This document shows positions 45,073 to 53,898 of a stretch of DNA of 64,000 bases, piece after piece. Under the pieces are notes generated by a model. It saw only the letters and a list, made by a program, of their open reading frames with translations, did not search any database and had not been told where the DNA came from. Source of the DNA: JBEVNR01 sp040507985 (lineage in GTDB: Bacteria; Pseudomonadota; Alphaproteobacteria; Rickettsiales; UBA6187); contig JBEVNR010000012.1 in assembly GCA_040507985.1 (NCBI GenBank), positions 62,001-126,000 of the forward strand, given 5' to 3'. Position 1 is the stretch's first letter. Each line of letters opens with the position of its first letter. The position numbers and the translations under genes were made by a program.

Positions 45073-45489
45073 TCACATATTTTTCAGGGTTTTTGCGACT
45101 TCGGGCGGCATGTATTTTTCGTCGTGCTTTGCCAAGAGCGATTCCGCGACGAACGTTCCCGACGCGTCGAAGGTTCCCAAGGCGATCATGCCTTGTCCCT
45201 CCCTAAACAGGGCCGGCAATAACCCGACGTAACGAATGCGTATTTCTTTCTCTCCGTCGGTGACGGTGAAGGCAACGTTAAGCTTATGGACGCTCACGCT
45301 GCCTTTTTGCACCAATCCGCCGACGCGAATTTTTTCGTGCGATACGTGTAAACGACGGGAATATACGTCTGAAGGCGAGTAATAATACAACATGTTGTCG
45401 CGCAACGCGTAAATGATTATGCCGGCGCCGGCGCCGGCGCACCCCAAAGCGGCCAATAACGCCCATAAGCGCCTCCACGACGCCTTCAC
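45073..45489 (-). CDS. ccmE: Cytochrome c maturation heme chaperone CcmE
   Basis: 138 residues from the GTG at 45489, which overlaps the ccmD stop as GTGA and has AAGGCG upstream. One membrane anchor (about 7-27) is followed by the beta-barrel: YYYSPSDV, RVGGLVQKGSV, FVAESLLAKHDEKYMPPEV. The His in LAKHDEKY covalently binds heme. It passes heme from CcmCD to CcmF/H in the periplasm. A longer open frame up to 45711 overlaps ccmD and is not supported. Confidence 0.95.
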   Translation of the reverse strand: MKASWRRLWALLAALGCAGAGAGIIIYALRDNMLYYYSPSDVYSRRLHVSHEKIRVGGLVQKGSVSVHKLNVAFTVTDGEKEIRIRYVGLLPALFREGQGMIALGTFDASGTFVAESLLAKHDEKYMPPEVAKTLKNM

Positions 45490-45656
45490 TGCTTTACGCC
45501 TTGTTGTTTTTTTTGCGCGCGATCCAGCCTTTTTTTCGCCAACACGTACCGCAGGATAGACGCAGCGAGCAATAAGCCTAGCGCCGCGCACGATGCGGCA
45601 TACGCGGCGATAATAAAAACGGAATACGTGACGGGAGCAACCATGCTTTCCTTCAT
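45486..45656 (-). CDS. ccmD: Heme exporter protein CcmD
   Basis: 56 residues from the ATG at 45656, which has AAGAGGAAT just upstream. One membrane helix (about 8-33, YSVFIIAAYAASCAALGLLL) is followed by a basic Arg/Lys-rich tail, the CcmD pattern. It partners CcmC in heme handover. It is coupled to ccmE. ccmA, ccmB and ccmC are not adjacent. Confidence 0.85.
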   Translation of the reverse strand: MKESMVAPVTYSVFIIAAYAASCAALGLLLAASILRYVLAKKRLDRAQKKQQGVKQ

Positions 45657-45754
45657 ATTCCTCTTTCGTTCCGTCCGCAAGAGAAACCTGCTTTTCCTCA
45701 AGGCGAACCATCGATCGCTACCAAGAATTTTTGCTTTTCTCCTTGGATCAGCGC

Positions 45755-45783
45755 TAGATTTCGCACTAAAAAACAGGTATAAT
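45755..45783 (+). promoter_or_regulatory. Candidate promoter for the GPI-like surface protein gene
   Basis: A consensus TATAAT at 45778-45783 has a poor -35 (TAGATT, 45755-45760) at 17-base spacing. It would give a leader of about 95 bases. Confidence 0.35.
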
Positions 45784-45883
45784 ACATTTATCCACTCCTC
45801 TTTCCGTTGCTAACGCTTAACGCGCAACGCCTTTAGCAAATCGCTTTATTCATCTTCCCATAGCCTTCACGCCACCTTCCGCC

Positions 45884-46969
45884 ATGCGTTCCGGAACGTT
45901 TGCCTCGTTCTTGTTCGGCACGCTCTTTTACGTCGCCGACGCCCAAGAAGCAACAAAACGTGACGAAGCCAATCAAGCGCAATGCGTGATCCTTCCCGGA
46001 TCTCGTGCATTGTTGGCTATATTCCCGTACTTTTGCTTGCCTGCGGGGTTAAGCGTTGACGTGACGCCTGCCGTCCCCCTCTCCACCACGCAGCTCTTCC
46101 GCGGCGACGCTCCCGGCGCCAACGTTACCGATCTTATCGTCGGCAACGACACTTGGCGCTTCGCCTGCGACCTTGAACAAAAAACGTATTCGACGGAAAG
46201 ACTTCTTTCTAACGGAGGAAGGACTTTTGCTTTCGTTTCCTTCATAAACGGCACGTTCTCCAACAACACCTCTTCCTCGTGCGACGACGTTTTCGGAGAG
46301 CTTAGCCTTAGGGAACTTAACGACGAGGCCAGCGCTTACCTTCCGTTTTCTACGGATTGGGATAAGGCGAACGAGGCCATGGGATTCTTGAAGCCGTCGC
46401 ATAACGTTACCGCACCGAAAACGCGCAACTCGTGCGAAATCTCGCGGGAAAACGACAATATGGCGAGCTTTAACGATATGATCCGGCAATTGACAAGCTA
46501 TATCTTTCCCTACGGCAACCATTGCGCGCTCTTGGAAAACGTCAACGTGACGGCGTGCGTCGATATGATAAACGCAAATTCTCCGATCTATATACGATTT
46601 TCGTCCTTATATGCCCCCGCAGACGCACGCAACGACGCCGTTGCAAAGATATACGCCGGTTACGACGCGGAAAAGGAAAATCTTACCGCCTATTTTGAGG
46701 CGACCGAAGGAGCGAGCGAAGATAATCCGTTCATCGCCACGGTAGGCAACGCCAAGATCGTCGTTCCGAACGACGCATCGAAGCCCTGCGAGTTTCCCGG
46801 CAATTTCCTTCGCGACGTCGCCAAGCAACTCATGCATAAAGAATCCCCCGTCTTTCCTACGCCGCCGGATTCCAAATTGAACGGCTTTATTTCCGGATCC
46901 GCCTCCGTCGCCGCTCCCCCTTCCCTTTTTCTCGCCGCTTGCCTTGCCATGGCGTTCGTCTTATTCTAA
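45884..46969 (+). CDS. Secreted protein with eukaryote-like features and a GPI-anchor-like C-terminus
   Basis: 361 residues. An N-terminal signal peptide (about 1-20, FLFGTLFYVADAQ) is followed by a Cys-containing ectodomain with eight cysteines and eight N-x-S/T sequons. The C-terminus has a small-residue stretch (SGSASVAAPP) and then an uncharged hydrophobic tail ending the protein (LFLAACLAMAFVLF), the layout of a eukaryotic GPI-attachment signal. No basic residues follow the tail. No Shine-Dalgarno sequence is present; the leader is pyrimidine-rich and the start reads GCCATGC. GC is close to the local average. I recognise no family. It may be a host-directed protein or an acquired gene. 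Confidence 0.62.
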   Translation: MRSGTFASFLFGTLFYVADAQEATKRDEANQAQCVILPGSRALLAIFPYFCLPAGLSVDVTPAVPLSTTQLFRGDAPGANVTDLIVGNDTWRFACDLEQKTYSTERLLSNGGRTFAFVSFINGTFSNNTSSSCDDVFGELSLRELNDEASAYLPFSTDWDKANEAMGFLKPSHNVTAPKTRNSCEISRENDNMASFNDMIRQLTSYIFPYGNHCALLENVNVTACVDMINANSPIYIRFSSLYAPADARNDAVAKIYAGYDAEKENLTAYFEATEGASEDNPFIATVGNAKIVVPNDASKPCEFPGNFLRDVAKQLMHKESPVFPTPPDSKLNGFISGSASVAAPPSLFLAACLAMAFVLF

Positions 46970-47214
46970 AGGGATCATTCCCTCACTTCATTGCTCGAGA
47001 GAGAGTGCATGCATTGATTTGATCCTTTCGTTTCTTCGCTCGTTATCGTATTTGCTTTCGTGGTTTAGTCATTATGTTGGAGTCGTCAAGCCGGACTTGA
47101 CGCGTCGTTTCGTCGTATAAAAAAGAAGAAATAAAAAATATCAAGGTTTTATAGTCGATCCGTTTTAGAGCGCTTAAGTCAACTTCAGAGATTTCCGTGC
47201 GCAAAACATATGAT

Positions 47215-47238
47215 CATCTCCGCAGATAAGCGGAGATG
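47215..47238 (-). terminator. Hairpin after aroK, possible terminator
   Basis: Perfect 9-base arms CATCTCCGC (47215-47223) and GCGGAGATG (47230-47238) with a 6-base loop lie just past the aroK stop. The following minus-strand sequence is only partly T-rich, so efficiency is doubtful. The rest of the gap 46970-47243 shows nothing clear. Confidence 0.5.
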
Positions 47239-47243
47239 GCGAG

Positions 47244-47807
47244 CTATGGCTTTCCGTGCCGCACTAACGCGTCTATAATTGCTTTTGCTGCTTCCTCGAA
47301 GCTTCCCGCCGGAGTTTCGACGATAATTTCGGCTTCTGCGTATATCGGATACCGAACGTTCATCAAGTCGATTAACTTCTGCCTCTTATCGCCGCCTTCC
47401 AGAAGCGGACGCGTGTTTCGGCGCGAGACGCGCTCCAGCACCAAATCGAACGGGGGTTTTATCCATACGGTCAGAGTAAATTCCTTGAGAATTTCCCGCG
47501 TCTCGTCGCACATGAAGGCTCCGCCGCCGGTGGCAAGCACCATAGGCTTCGCTTCGTACAGAAAATAAGCGATCATTTCCCGTTCCAATCGACGAAACTC
47601 CTCTTCGCCGGATTGGGCGAATATTTGCGCGACGCTTGCGCCCTGCTTGACCTCAACGTTAGAGTCAACGTCGACGAAAGGCGCCTGAAGCATCGCCGCC
47701 AATTTTTTCCCCACGGTGCTTTTTCCGCAGCCGGGAAGGCCGACCAGACTAAGCGGCTCGGTTAATTCATAGGGAAAGCGTCCGGGCGGCGTGGCGTGCG
47801 TCGTCAT
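47244..47807 (-). CDS. aroK: Shikimate kinase
   Basis: 187 residues. Walker A is VGLPGCGKSTVGKKLA (about residues 22-37), the substrate-binding DVDSN follows at about 48, and ATGGGAFM is the second conserved loop. RRNTRPLL corresponds to the lid. It phosphorylates shikimate in aromatic amino acid synthesis. In many proteobacteria aroK precedes aroB; here aroB is not adjacent and the gene stands alone. Confidence 0.95.
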   Translation of the reverse strand: MTTHATPPGRFPYELTEPLSLVGLPGCGKSTVGKKLAAMLQAPFVDVDSNVEVKQGASVAQIFAQSGEEEFRRLEREMIAYFLYEAKPMVLATGGGAFMCDETREILKEFTLTVWIKPPFDLVLERVSRRNTRPLLEGGDKRQKLIDLMNVRYPIYAEAEIIVETPAGSFEEAAKAIIDALVRHGKP

Positions 47808-47963
47808 GGGCTAAAATCGCTTCGTTTTATTTCTAGGCCATTCGTTTGTTTACTTTTTTCCGTATAAAGTCTATTATACCGCGCTATAGGTGGCGTTCAA
47901 TCCCAAAAGATCGCCAAGGTAGGCAATATAAATGAAATTAAGCAAAAAAATCGTAATTGTATT

Positions 47964-48152
47964 ATGAATACCATTAAAAAAATACTCATTATTCTACTCA
48001 CAGTTATAATTCTTGGCGCTTTGGCGTTTTTTGCGTTAGACTTAGTGAAGCCAAAAAGCGAAACGATAGAAAAACCGGCGTCGTTGCCCGCGACCGACGA
48101 CATGGCGACCACCGCGCCGGGCGCAACGCCCCCCGCGCCTTCCGAACAATAG
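47964..48152 (+). CDS. Small single-pass membrane protein
   Basis: 62 residues: a hydrophobic helix (about 5-28, ILIILLTVIILGALAFFALDL) and a Pro/Ala/Thr-rich tail. No family recognised. It lies 21 bases before the next gene on the same strand and is probably co-transcribed. The tail would be extracytoplasmic if the helix is an uncleaved signal anchor. Confidence 0.6.
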   Translation: MNTIKKILIILLTVIILGALAFFALDLVKPKSETIEKPASLPATDDMATTAPGATPPAPSEQ

Positions 48153-48173
48153 GTTTTCGCGACCTTTGGAGGG

Positions 48174-49337
48174 ATGATGGGAAAAATTGCGTTTTTGCTG
48201 TTTTTCTTCGCGGCTATCGCCGAAACGGCGTTCGCCGCACCCCTCCTTCGTTCGACCGACATTAGCGGCACGCTGTCTTACGACAATGTCGGCGTCTCGC
48301 CCCACCCGGCATTGGCAGGGCCGCGCGCCTTCGCTCCCTTGCCCCCGAACGTTCTTCTTTCCCTCATCCGGGCGCTGGAGCACGGCGACCTGCCCGATTC
48401 CTTAAAAAAGACGGAAGAGTCGATGCTTAGCGCTCCGGCCTCGTATCCTTCCGGCGGCGTGGAGTACGGAGCGTTTTTTCGTGGGAGGCTGATTGCGCTT
48501 GCCCGCGGCGGCTACGAAAAAAAGGCGTTCGAGTTGCTGCAAAAACTGCCGGCGGGGGCGCAAGCGCCGCTCGCTCCCGGAGCGTTCGTCGCGCTGGCGG
48601 CTTTAAGCGAAAATTACGCCGCCATTTGCGGGGACGAATCGCGCTACGCTCCGGACTCACAAGGCTCCGCCGACGAAACCCGATTGTTTTGCGCGGCGCT
48701 GGCGGATAAAAACCCAACGAAAACGGGAATGCTGATCGATATTATCGTCGAGCAATACCCGGAAGGCGCGCCGGTGCGCCGATTTGCGGCGCTAATAAAA
48801 GAAGGAAAACAAAAAGAGGCGGAGAAAGAGTGGCGCACGGAGCTTTTGGCGCGTTATTTTCCGGCCGAGGCGCAAGCGCCTTCCCCGGCCCCGCGTCCGC
48901 AATTCGTGCCGCCCGGATTCGCCGACGTCGTCGGAACGCTTCATGCACGTCCGGCCCTTGCCGCCGGATTTTTCGATAAGCTATACGTCTATAGCAGCGC
49001 CGAGGACGCGCCGCTTGCGCCGGAGGAGCTGTTCCAATGGCTCCATTTCTTTGTCTCTCGCTCCATGCCCCTTCCCGATAGCCTCACCGTCGCCTTGCAG
49101 GCGGAAAACGAAAAACTGGGCGCAGCCGGCGACGCCCCGGCGTTGTTGTTGTTGCTCTATCGCATGCATAGTGGCATGAACCCTTACGAAGCGGTGACGC
49201 TCTCGCGCGACGTGCGCCTGTTGTCGCGCACCGGCTTCTCCAAGGCGGCGAAATCGCTAACGGAGGAATTCGTCGGCGCGCGCCCCGCCGCCGGAGCGTC
49301 GCGGAAAAGATTTTCTAAAACCGCTCCGGCGCGATGA
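48174..49337 (+). CDS. Secreted, alpha-helical hypothetical protein
   Basis: 387 residues. A signal peptide (about 1-22, ending AFA|AP) is followed by helical repeat-like segments such as FFRGRLIALARGGYEKKAFELLQKLPA and a Pro-rich hinge near residue 240. Overall layout suggests TPR/Sel1-like helical pairs, but I recognise no family. ATG codons at 48174 and 48177 both follow GGAGGG; the second has the better spacing. It is likely periplasmic and paired with the small membrane protein upstream. Confidence 0.75.
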   Translation: MMGKIAFLLFFFAAIAETAFAAPLLRSTDISGTLSYDNVGVSPHPALAGPRAFAPLPPNVLLSLIRALEHGDLPDSLKKTEESMLSAPASYPSGGVEYGAFFRGRLIALARGGYEKKAFELLQKLPAGAQAPLAPGAFVALAALSENYAAICGDESRYAPDSQGSADETRLFCAALADKNPTKTGMLIDIIVEQYPEGAPVRRFAALIKEGKQKEAEKEWRTELLARYFPAEAQAPSPAPRPQFVPPGFADVVGTLHARPALAAGFFDKLYVYSSAEDAPLAPEELFQWLHFFVSRSMPLPDSLTVALQAENEKLGAAGDAPALLLLLYRMHSGMNPYEAVTLSRDVRLLSRTGFSKAAKSLTEEFVGARPAAGASRKRFSKTAPAR

Positions 49338-49354
49338 GCTGGAATTGCGCTTTT

Positions 49355-49379
49355 TTCAGATTCCCTTCTGGACTTTTTT
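49355..49379 (+). terminator. Weak Rho-independent terminator candidate
   Basis: A short stem (TTCAGA with TCTGGA, one wobble) around TTCCCT is followed by six T at 49374-49379, 20 bases after the stop of the helical protein gene. Confidence 0.35.
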
Positions 49380-49426
49380 AAAAAATCTTCCAATAATGCA
49401 GCGTTCTTTTACAAAAAGGAAGAAAC

Positions 49427-50179
49427 ATGCGCCATTATGGAATTATGGCGTTCGCCGTCGGTGCGACGACGAACGCGTTTTTTTGCGCCCCCGCCTTTGC
49501 CGACTTGCCCTTGCCTGAGGGCGTAACGGGAGAACTGAGCGCCAACGTCGGCGTTTTTACCGATTACTCCTTTCGGGGCATATCGCAAACCAATCGCCGT
49601 GGCGCGTTGCAAGGCGGATTGGACTATCGCACCCCGCCGGGCGAAGACGTGAATCTTTACATGGGTTTTTGGGCGTCGAACGTCGATTTTAACGATTCCG
49701 ACGAGGCGGACGTCGAAACCGACTACTATGTGGGCGGCGATTATCATACCGGCAATTTCACCTATAGCGCCGGCGCGATTTACTACGGTTATCCCGGCGC
49801 GAGTAGGGACGTCGATTACGATTACATAGAAATGCAGGGCAGCCTAGGCTACGACTTGCCGCGCGCGTCGGTAAAGGCGTCGTTCAATTATTCGCCGGAA
49901 TATTTCGGCGGTAGCGGCCATGCGGAATATTATCGGGTAGGCGCCTCCGTTCCATTGACGTTTCTCTCCGTCGAGGGATTTTCCGCCGACGGGCATATCG
50001 GGCGGCAAAACATTGCCGACGCGCCAAGCTACGCGGAGTGGGCGCTCGGACTCGGGTACGAATGGAAGGAATATCTCTTTAAGTTGGAGTATGTCGATAC
50101 CGACTTATCGAAGGCGGAATGCGGCTCGGGTACGCTATGCGCACCGCGCCTCGTCGGATCGGCGGTGCGGACGTTTTAA
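49427..50179 (+). CDS. TorF family putative porin
   Basis: 250 residues. A signal peptide (to about residue 26, APAFA|DL) is followed by a beta-barrel with alternating aromatic and polar residues. The family opening ELSANVGVFTDYSFRGISQT and the DYDYIEMQGSLGYDL segment identify the TorF/Gcw_chp group of outer-membrane proteins. The last residue is Phe, as is common for BAM substrates. Its 3' end overlaps the convergent xseB by 4 bases. Confidence 0.9.
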   Translation: MRHYGIMAFAVGATTNAFFCAPAFADLPLPEGVTGELSANVGVFTDYSFRGISQTNRRGALQGGLDYRTPPGEDVNLYMGFWASNVDFNDSDEADVETDYYVGGDYHTGNFTYSAGAIYYGYPGASRDVDYDYIEMQGSLGYDLPRASVKASFNYSPEYFGGSGHAEYYRVGASVPLTFLSVEGFSADGHIGRQNIADAPSYAEWALGLGYEWKEYLFKLEYVDTDLSKAECGSGTLCAPRLVGSAVRTF

Positions 50180-50433
50180 CCAATTCCCGGCGCGAACTCT
50201 TCGAGACGCTCCCCGTCTTCGCCTTCCACGGCTTTTTTGACGGACATTTCCGCTCGGTCAAGCGCGAGGCGACAATGGCGGCGCAATTTTTCGGCGCGGA
50301 CGTAGGCGGACACGGCGTCGTCGAGCGGCAAGTCGCCGCGCTCCAATCGTGAAACGATGGACTCCATTTCCTCCATGGCGTCTTCAAACGTCATGGTTAT
50401 ATCTATGGCGTCGACGTTTTCTGGGGTGTTCAC
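50176..50433 (-). CDS. xseB: Exodeoxyribonuclease VII small subunit
   Basis: 85 residues. TFEDAMEEMESIVSRLERGDLPLDDAVSAYVRAEKL, in its core LERGDLPLDDAV, is the XseB signature. It forms a complex with XseA that degrades single-stranded DNA. The start overlaps the end of the FMN reductase gene by 4 bases, so translation is coupled. The large subunit gene xseA is not in the window. Confidence 0.95.
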   Translation of the reverse strand: MNTPENVDAIDITMTFEDAMEEMESIVSRLERGDLPLDDAVSAYVRAEKLRRHCRLALDRAEMSVKKAVEGEDGERLEEFAPGIG

Positions 50434-51020
50434 GGGCGGCTCCTTAATCGCAAGGCGAACTCTATGAATTCCGTGGTGAGCAGGCGCATTTTTTCTTTCG
50501 TGGCGTCGTCGGAAATGTTGCCGTCTTCTGAAAAGATGGAAGAGGCGCGCCCGACCGCCAGTTGATTCGGCAAAATATGCGCGCGCATTTTACCGAGCAA
50601 GTCGCGCAGGGCGATTAGGCCGCGCAACCCGCCGCCCGCGCCCGGCGACGCCGAAACCAAGGCGAACGGACGCCCGTCAAAGGCGACGCAGTCTTTTTCC
50701 TCCGCGATCGATTTGCGGGAAATCCAGTCGAAGGCGTTTTTAAGCGCGCCGCTATAGGAGCCGTTATATTCGGGCGAGGCGATAAACACGCCGTGCGCCT
50801 GCATGAAGTCGGACTTTAAGCGTTCCACGTCTTTAGGAACGCCGGTTTCCGCAACCACATCGTCGTTATAAATAGGGATGTCGTAGGACGGAAGATCGAT
50901 AAAACGCGCATCCGCTCCCCTCTCCTTCGCCATGCGGCACGCCTCCGTCGCCAATTTTTTGTTGAACGACGCTTTTCTCATGCTTCCGCACATAAACAAC
51001 AGACGAAGGGGGGCGGGCAT
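50430..51020 (-). CDS. NADPH-dependent FMN reductase family protein
   Basis: 196 residues of flavodoxin-like fold. MCGSMRKASFNKKLA is the phosphate-binding loop for FMN (GSxRxxSxN), and SPEYNGSYSGALKNAFDW is the second flavin-contact motif. Related enzymes reduce quinones or chromate (ChrR/ArsH-like). Cytoplasmic. It lies between ornithine decarboxylase and xseB on the minus strand and overlaps xseB. Confidence 0.9.
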   Translation of the reverse strand: MPAPLRLLFMCGSMRKASFNKKLATEACRMAKERGADARFIDLPSYDIPIYNDDVVAETGVPKDVERLKSDFMQAHGVFIASPEYNGSYSGALKNAFDWISRKSIAEEKDCVAFDGRPFALVSASPGAGGGLRGLIALRDLLGKMRAHILPNQLAVGRASSIFSEDGNISDDATKEKMRLLTTEFIEFALRLRSRP

Positions 51021-51041
51021 GGCAATTCCGTTACGTTAAAG

Positions 51042-52235
51042 TTAGGCGGCGATAACCTCAAGGGGCGTCGCGCTGATGCGTTCTTCGTCGTACATGGTCA
51101 TAAGCGGCTCGTCGTTCACCATAGCGACCTCGGGTTCCGGGGAGAAACCGTTAAAACCGGTGGCGAGCGTGCGTCCGTATGCGCCCATTTGCCCGATTTC
51201 GATGTAATCCCCTTCCGCCACGTTGTTCGGCAGGTAAAACGGGCCGTTCATGTGGTCGAGCGAATCGCAGGTCGGGCCATAAAACTTAAACGGCGCCAAA
51301 TCGCAGGAAGACGCTCCGTCGCGCTTAATTAAATGCACAGGAAAAATAAAGCGCGGCGTGCCGGCGTCGAACAACCCACCATAGGTGCCGTCGTTAATGT
51401 AGAGCGCGCTTCCCTTGCGAAGCTCGACGCGCACGAGCAGCGACCCGCTTTCCGCCACGATGGCCCTTCCCGGTTCGGCCATCAGCCGCATGCGTTCGCT
51501 TCCCGGAATATGCGCGAACTCTTCGCGTATCGCCTGGAAATATCCATCGATCGGGGGGGGAATCATCCCCGGATACACGGAGGGAAAGCCGCCGCCGACG
51601 TTAAAATCGTCCACCGGTACGCCGGATTGCGCGATCACCGACGCCGCCATCCGAATGGCGATGCGATATGCGTCGGGGTGCATGCATTGCGATCCCACGT
51701 GAAACGACACGCCCACGCGCAGCGCGCGCCGCCGCAACTCGCCTAACAGTTCCGGCGCCTCTTGCAGCGTGGCGCCGAATTTTTCGCCGAGATTCATTTC
51801 GGCGTAGCTGTTAGGCATCGCCAGACGAAGGTTAAGCTCTAAATCGCCGGCGAAATGCGTCTCTTGCAGAATTTTTTCCAACTCTTCGCGACAGTCGAGC
51901 GAAAAATATTTCACGCCATGGGTAAAGTACGCCTCGCGAATGGCGAAGCGCGACTTGACCGGATGCATGAAAAACAACTCGGCGTCCGGCAGCAAAGCGC
52001 GAGTGGAGGCCGCTTCCTGCGCCGACGCGACGTCGAAAGAGCGAATGCCGTGACCGTAAAGCGCTTTTAAAATATGGGGTTCCGGGTTGGTCTTGACCGC
52101 ATAAATCGTCTTTCCTTTAAAACGATCAAGAAATCGCCTCGACGCTTTTTCAAGCGTATGGGGACGGTGGATATACAGAGGCTTATGTAAAACGCCGTCC
52201 GCAAGGGAGGCGATGGTGCGAAGAGTCTTTGCCAT
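51042..52235 (-). CDS. Ornithine decarboxylase (group IV, PLP alanine-racemase fold)
   Basis: 397 residues from the ATG at 52235; an upstream TTG at 52274 is less likely. The PLP lysine is in YAVKTNPEPH (about residue 48). FHVGSQCMHPDAY, NVGGGFPSVYPG and AEPGRAIVAESG are typical. The Cys-containing PTCDSLDHM near the C-terminus supplies the second half of the active site in the dimer. It makes putrescine from ornithine and likely feeds the carboxynorspermidine pair at 14438-16826. Related lysine/ornithine enzymes cannot be excluded. Confidence 0.9.
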   Translation of the reverse strand: MAKTLRTIASLADGVLHKPLYIHRPHTLEKASRRFLDRFKGKTIYAVKTNPEPHILKALYGHGIRSFDVASAQEAASTRALLPDAELFFMHPVKSRFAIREAYFTHGVKYFSLDCREELEKILQETHFAGDLELNLRLAMPNSYAEMNLGEKFGATLQEAPELLGELRRRALRVGVSFHVGSQCMHPDAYRIAIRMAASVIAQSGVPVDDFNVGGGFPSVYPGMIPPPIDGYFQAIREEFAHIPGSERMRLMAEPGRAIVAESGSLLVRVELRKGSALYINDGTYGGLFDAGTPRFIFPVHLIKRDGASSCDLAPFKFYGPTCDSLDHMNGPFYLPNNVAEGDYIEIGQMGAYGRTLATGFNGFSPEPEVAMVNDEPLMTMYDEERISATPLEVIAA

Positions 52236-52436
52236 TTCGCATATAGGTTCCCGGAAGGTTAACGAAAAATCCAATGCAATATAGAAAACGCCGCAGAAAA
52301 ATAAAGCGTTTTTTTAATTATAGCATAAAAACCTTCAGGGTGAAAACATGAATTAACGCATTAATAATGCGTGTTTAAAATATCAATTTTTTCTTAAATA
52401 TACAGTGAACTTTGCGCAAAATTTTAAAAAAACACT

Positions 52437-52506
52437 GGATTCCCGCTTTCGCGGGAATGACGAAGAAGAAAAAATTAACGTATTAATTCATGTTTTTGCC
52501 CTGGCC
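52437..52506 (+). repeat. Dispersed palindromic repeat, right-half copy
   Basis: GGATTCCCGC-TTTC-GCGGGAATGACG (52437-52462) forms a tight hairpin and continues into an A-rich and ATTAACGTATTAATT stretch. The same order occurs at 61004-61071. The rest of the gap 52236-52591 is AT-rich and without a gene. Confidence 0.75.
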
Positions 52507-52591
52507 CTACGGATTCTTTTGCAAAAAAAATCTTGCGCGTTCGGATATAACCGCACATAATTTAGCTTAAAATTTGATCCTGCTTGCGGCT

Positions 52592-53368
52592 ATGTCCTCC
52601 ATGCGTTTTTCCTCGCGCCTCGTCGCGCTTTTCCTTTTGTGCGGAGCGGCGGCGGGGTGCCAAGGCACGCTGCGCTACGTCCCTCCGACCGACGAGGCGG
52701 CGCCGGAGAAAACCGCATACCTTCCCGAGAAAAAAGACGTCGTGTGGAAGCGCCTCTTGTCGCGCCTGACCGAGCGCTATTTCGATTTACGGCAGGTGGA
52801 AAAAGAAAGCGGACTCGTCAATTTCGCCTTCGACGCCAAGGCGATCGACTATATCGATTGCGGACGGCTGCAATCCTACATACGAGACGGCGCCGGCGAA
52901 CGCCGCTACGACGTGAGCGCCGCAAGCGACGGCGCTTCCTTCGATATTTTAGGCGACGGCGGAAGGGAAAGCGTCTATTGGAACGTGGACATGACGGTGA
53001 GGGTCAATCTGTTGGCGCAAGAGAAGGGATCGGGCACAAAAGTCACCGTCAACGCGCAGTACGAGCCGACGCAAAAAATCGACGTCGTCACCACTCGCCT
53101 GCGCCTAGACCCCGTCTATCTCGACGACGCGTTTCTCAGGGACGATCTATGGAGACAACGCTACTACGCCACGCCAAGGATCGCCTTTTTCCGCAACCAC
53201 GAAGAAACGGAGCGCCGCATCGCGTTCGTCTCGGGAGGGCGAAAATCCTTTCCCGGCGTGACGCTGGCGTCAACCGCGCAATACATATCGTGCGTCTCCA
53301 CCGGCAGGCTCGAGAAAGAGCTGCTGGACATGGCCAGGGAAAAAAAGAATAACGGGCGGAGCCGATGA
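52592..53368 (+). CDS. Hypothetical lipoprotein
   Basis: 258 residues from the ATG at 52592. A signal peptide ends in the lipobox AAGC (Cys23). The mature part has WKRLLSRLTERYFDLRQVEKESGLVNF, in its core ERYFDLRQVEKESGL, which recalls NlpB/BamC-like lipoproteins that sense or scaffold at the outer membrane, but the similarity is loose. The stop overlaps the coaC start by 4 bases (ATGA), so it is co-expressed with the CoA genes. Confidence 0.75.
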   Translation: MSSMRFSSRLVALFLLCGAAAGCQGTLRYVPPTDEAAPEKTAYLPEKKDVVWKRLLSRLTERYFDLRQVEKESGLVNFAFDAKAIDYIDCGRLQSYIRDGAGERRYDVSAASDGASFDILGDGGRESVYWNVDMTVRVNLLAQEKGSGTKVTVNAQYEPTQKIDVVTTRLRLDPVYLDDAFLRDDLWRQRYYATPRIAFFRNHEETERRIAFVSGGRKSFPGVTLASTAQYISCVSTGRLEKELLDMAREKKNNGRSR

Positions 53369-53898
53369 AGTTTTCGTCCATGTTGCTTATCGTCACCGGC
53401 GGCGTGGCCGCCTATAAGGCCGCCGACCTGGCGCGATTGGCCGGAAAGCGCGGCGCGCGCGTCACGTGCGCGTTGACCGACGGCGCCGCGCGTTTCGTCA
53501 CCCCCATGCTTTTCGCCGCCCTCACCGGTAACCCGGCCTACGGGGAGTTGTTCGACCTGAAAAACGAAACGGAAATGGGGCATATTCGCCTGTCGCGAGA
53601 AAACGACGCGATTCTCGTCGCCCCCGCCACCGCCGATTTTATCTCAAAGGCGGCGAACGGCGCGGCGGACGATCTGGCGTCAACGATATTGCTGGCCGCC
53701 GATAAGCCCGTCTTTTTCGCCCCCGCGATGAATCCCCGCATGTACGCGCATCCGGCCGTAAAGCGTAATTTAGCGTTATTGCGCGGCGACGGCGTTCGCA
53801 TCATTTCCCCGGCGACGGGCGACGTCGCGTGCGGCGAACATGGCGAGGGGCGCATGGCCGAGCCGGCCGACATTCTCAATTATATGGAACAGGCGTGA
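53365..53898 (+). CDS. coaC: Phosphopantothenoylcysteine decarboxylase (stand-alone CoaC)
   Basis: 177 residues, a flavoprotein of the HFCD family. VTGGVAAYKAADLAR binds FMN, the catalytic His is expected in the MGHIRLSR region, FAPAMNPRMY carries the Asn, and ACGEHGEGRMAEP carries the Cys of the substrate flap. It decarboxylates phosphopantothenoylcysteine in CoA synthesis. In most bacteria it is fused to CoaB; here the two are separate with a GTGA overlap. Confidence 0.93.
   Translation: MKFSSMLLIVTGGVAAYKAADLARLAGKRGARVTCALTDGAARFVTPMLFAALTGNPAYGELFDLKNETEMGHIRLSRENDAILVAPATADFISKAANGAADDLASTILLAADKPVFFAPAMNPRMYAHPAVKRNLALLRGDGVRIISPATGDVACGEHGEGRMAEPADILNYMEQA

Noticed and set aside
45490..45711. 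Upstream extension of the ccmE frame
   Set aside because: The region is ccmD in another frame, and the GTG at 45489 gives the normal CcmE length.
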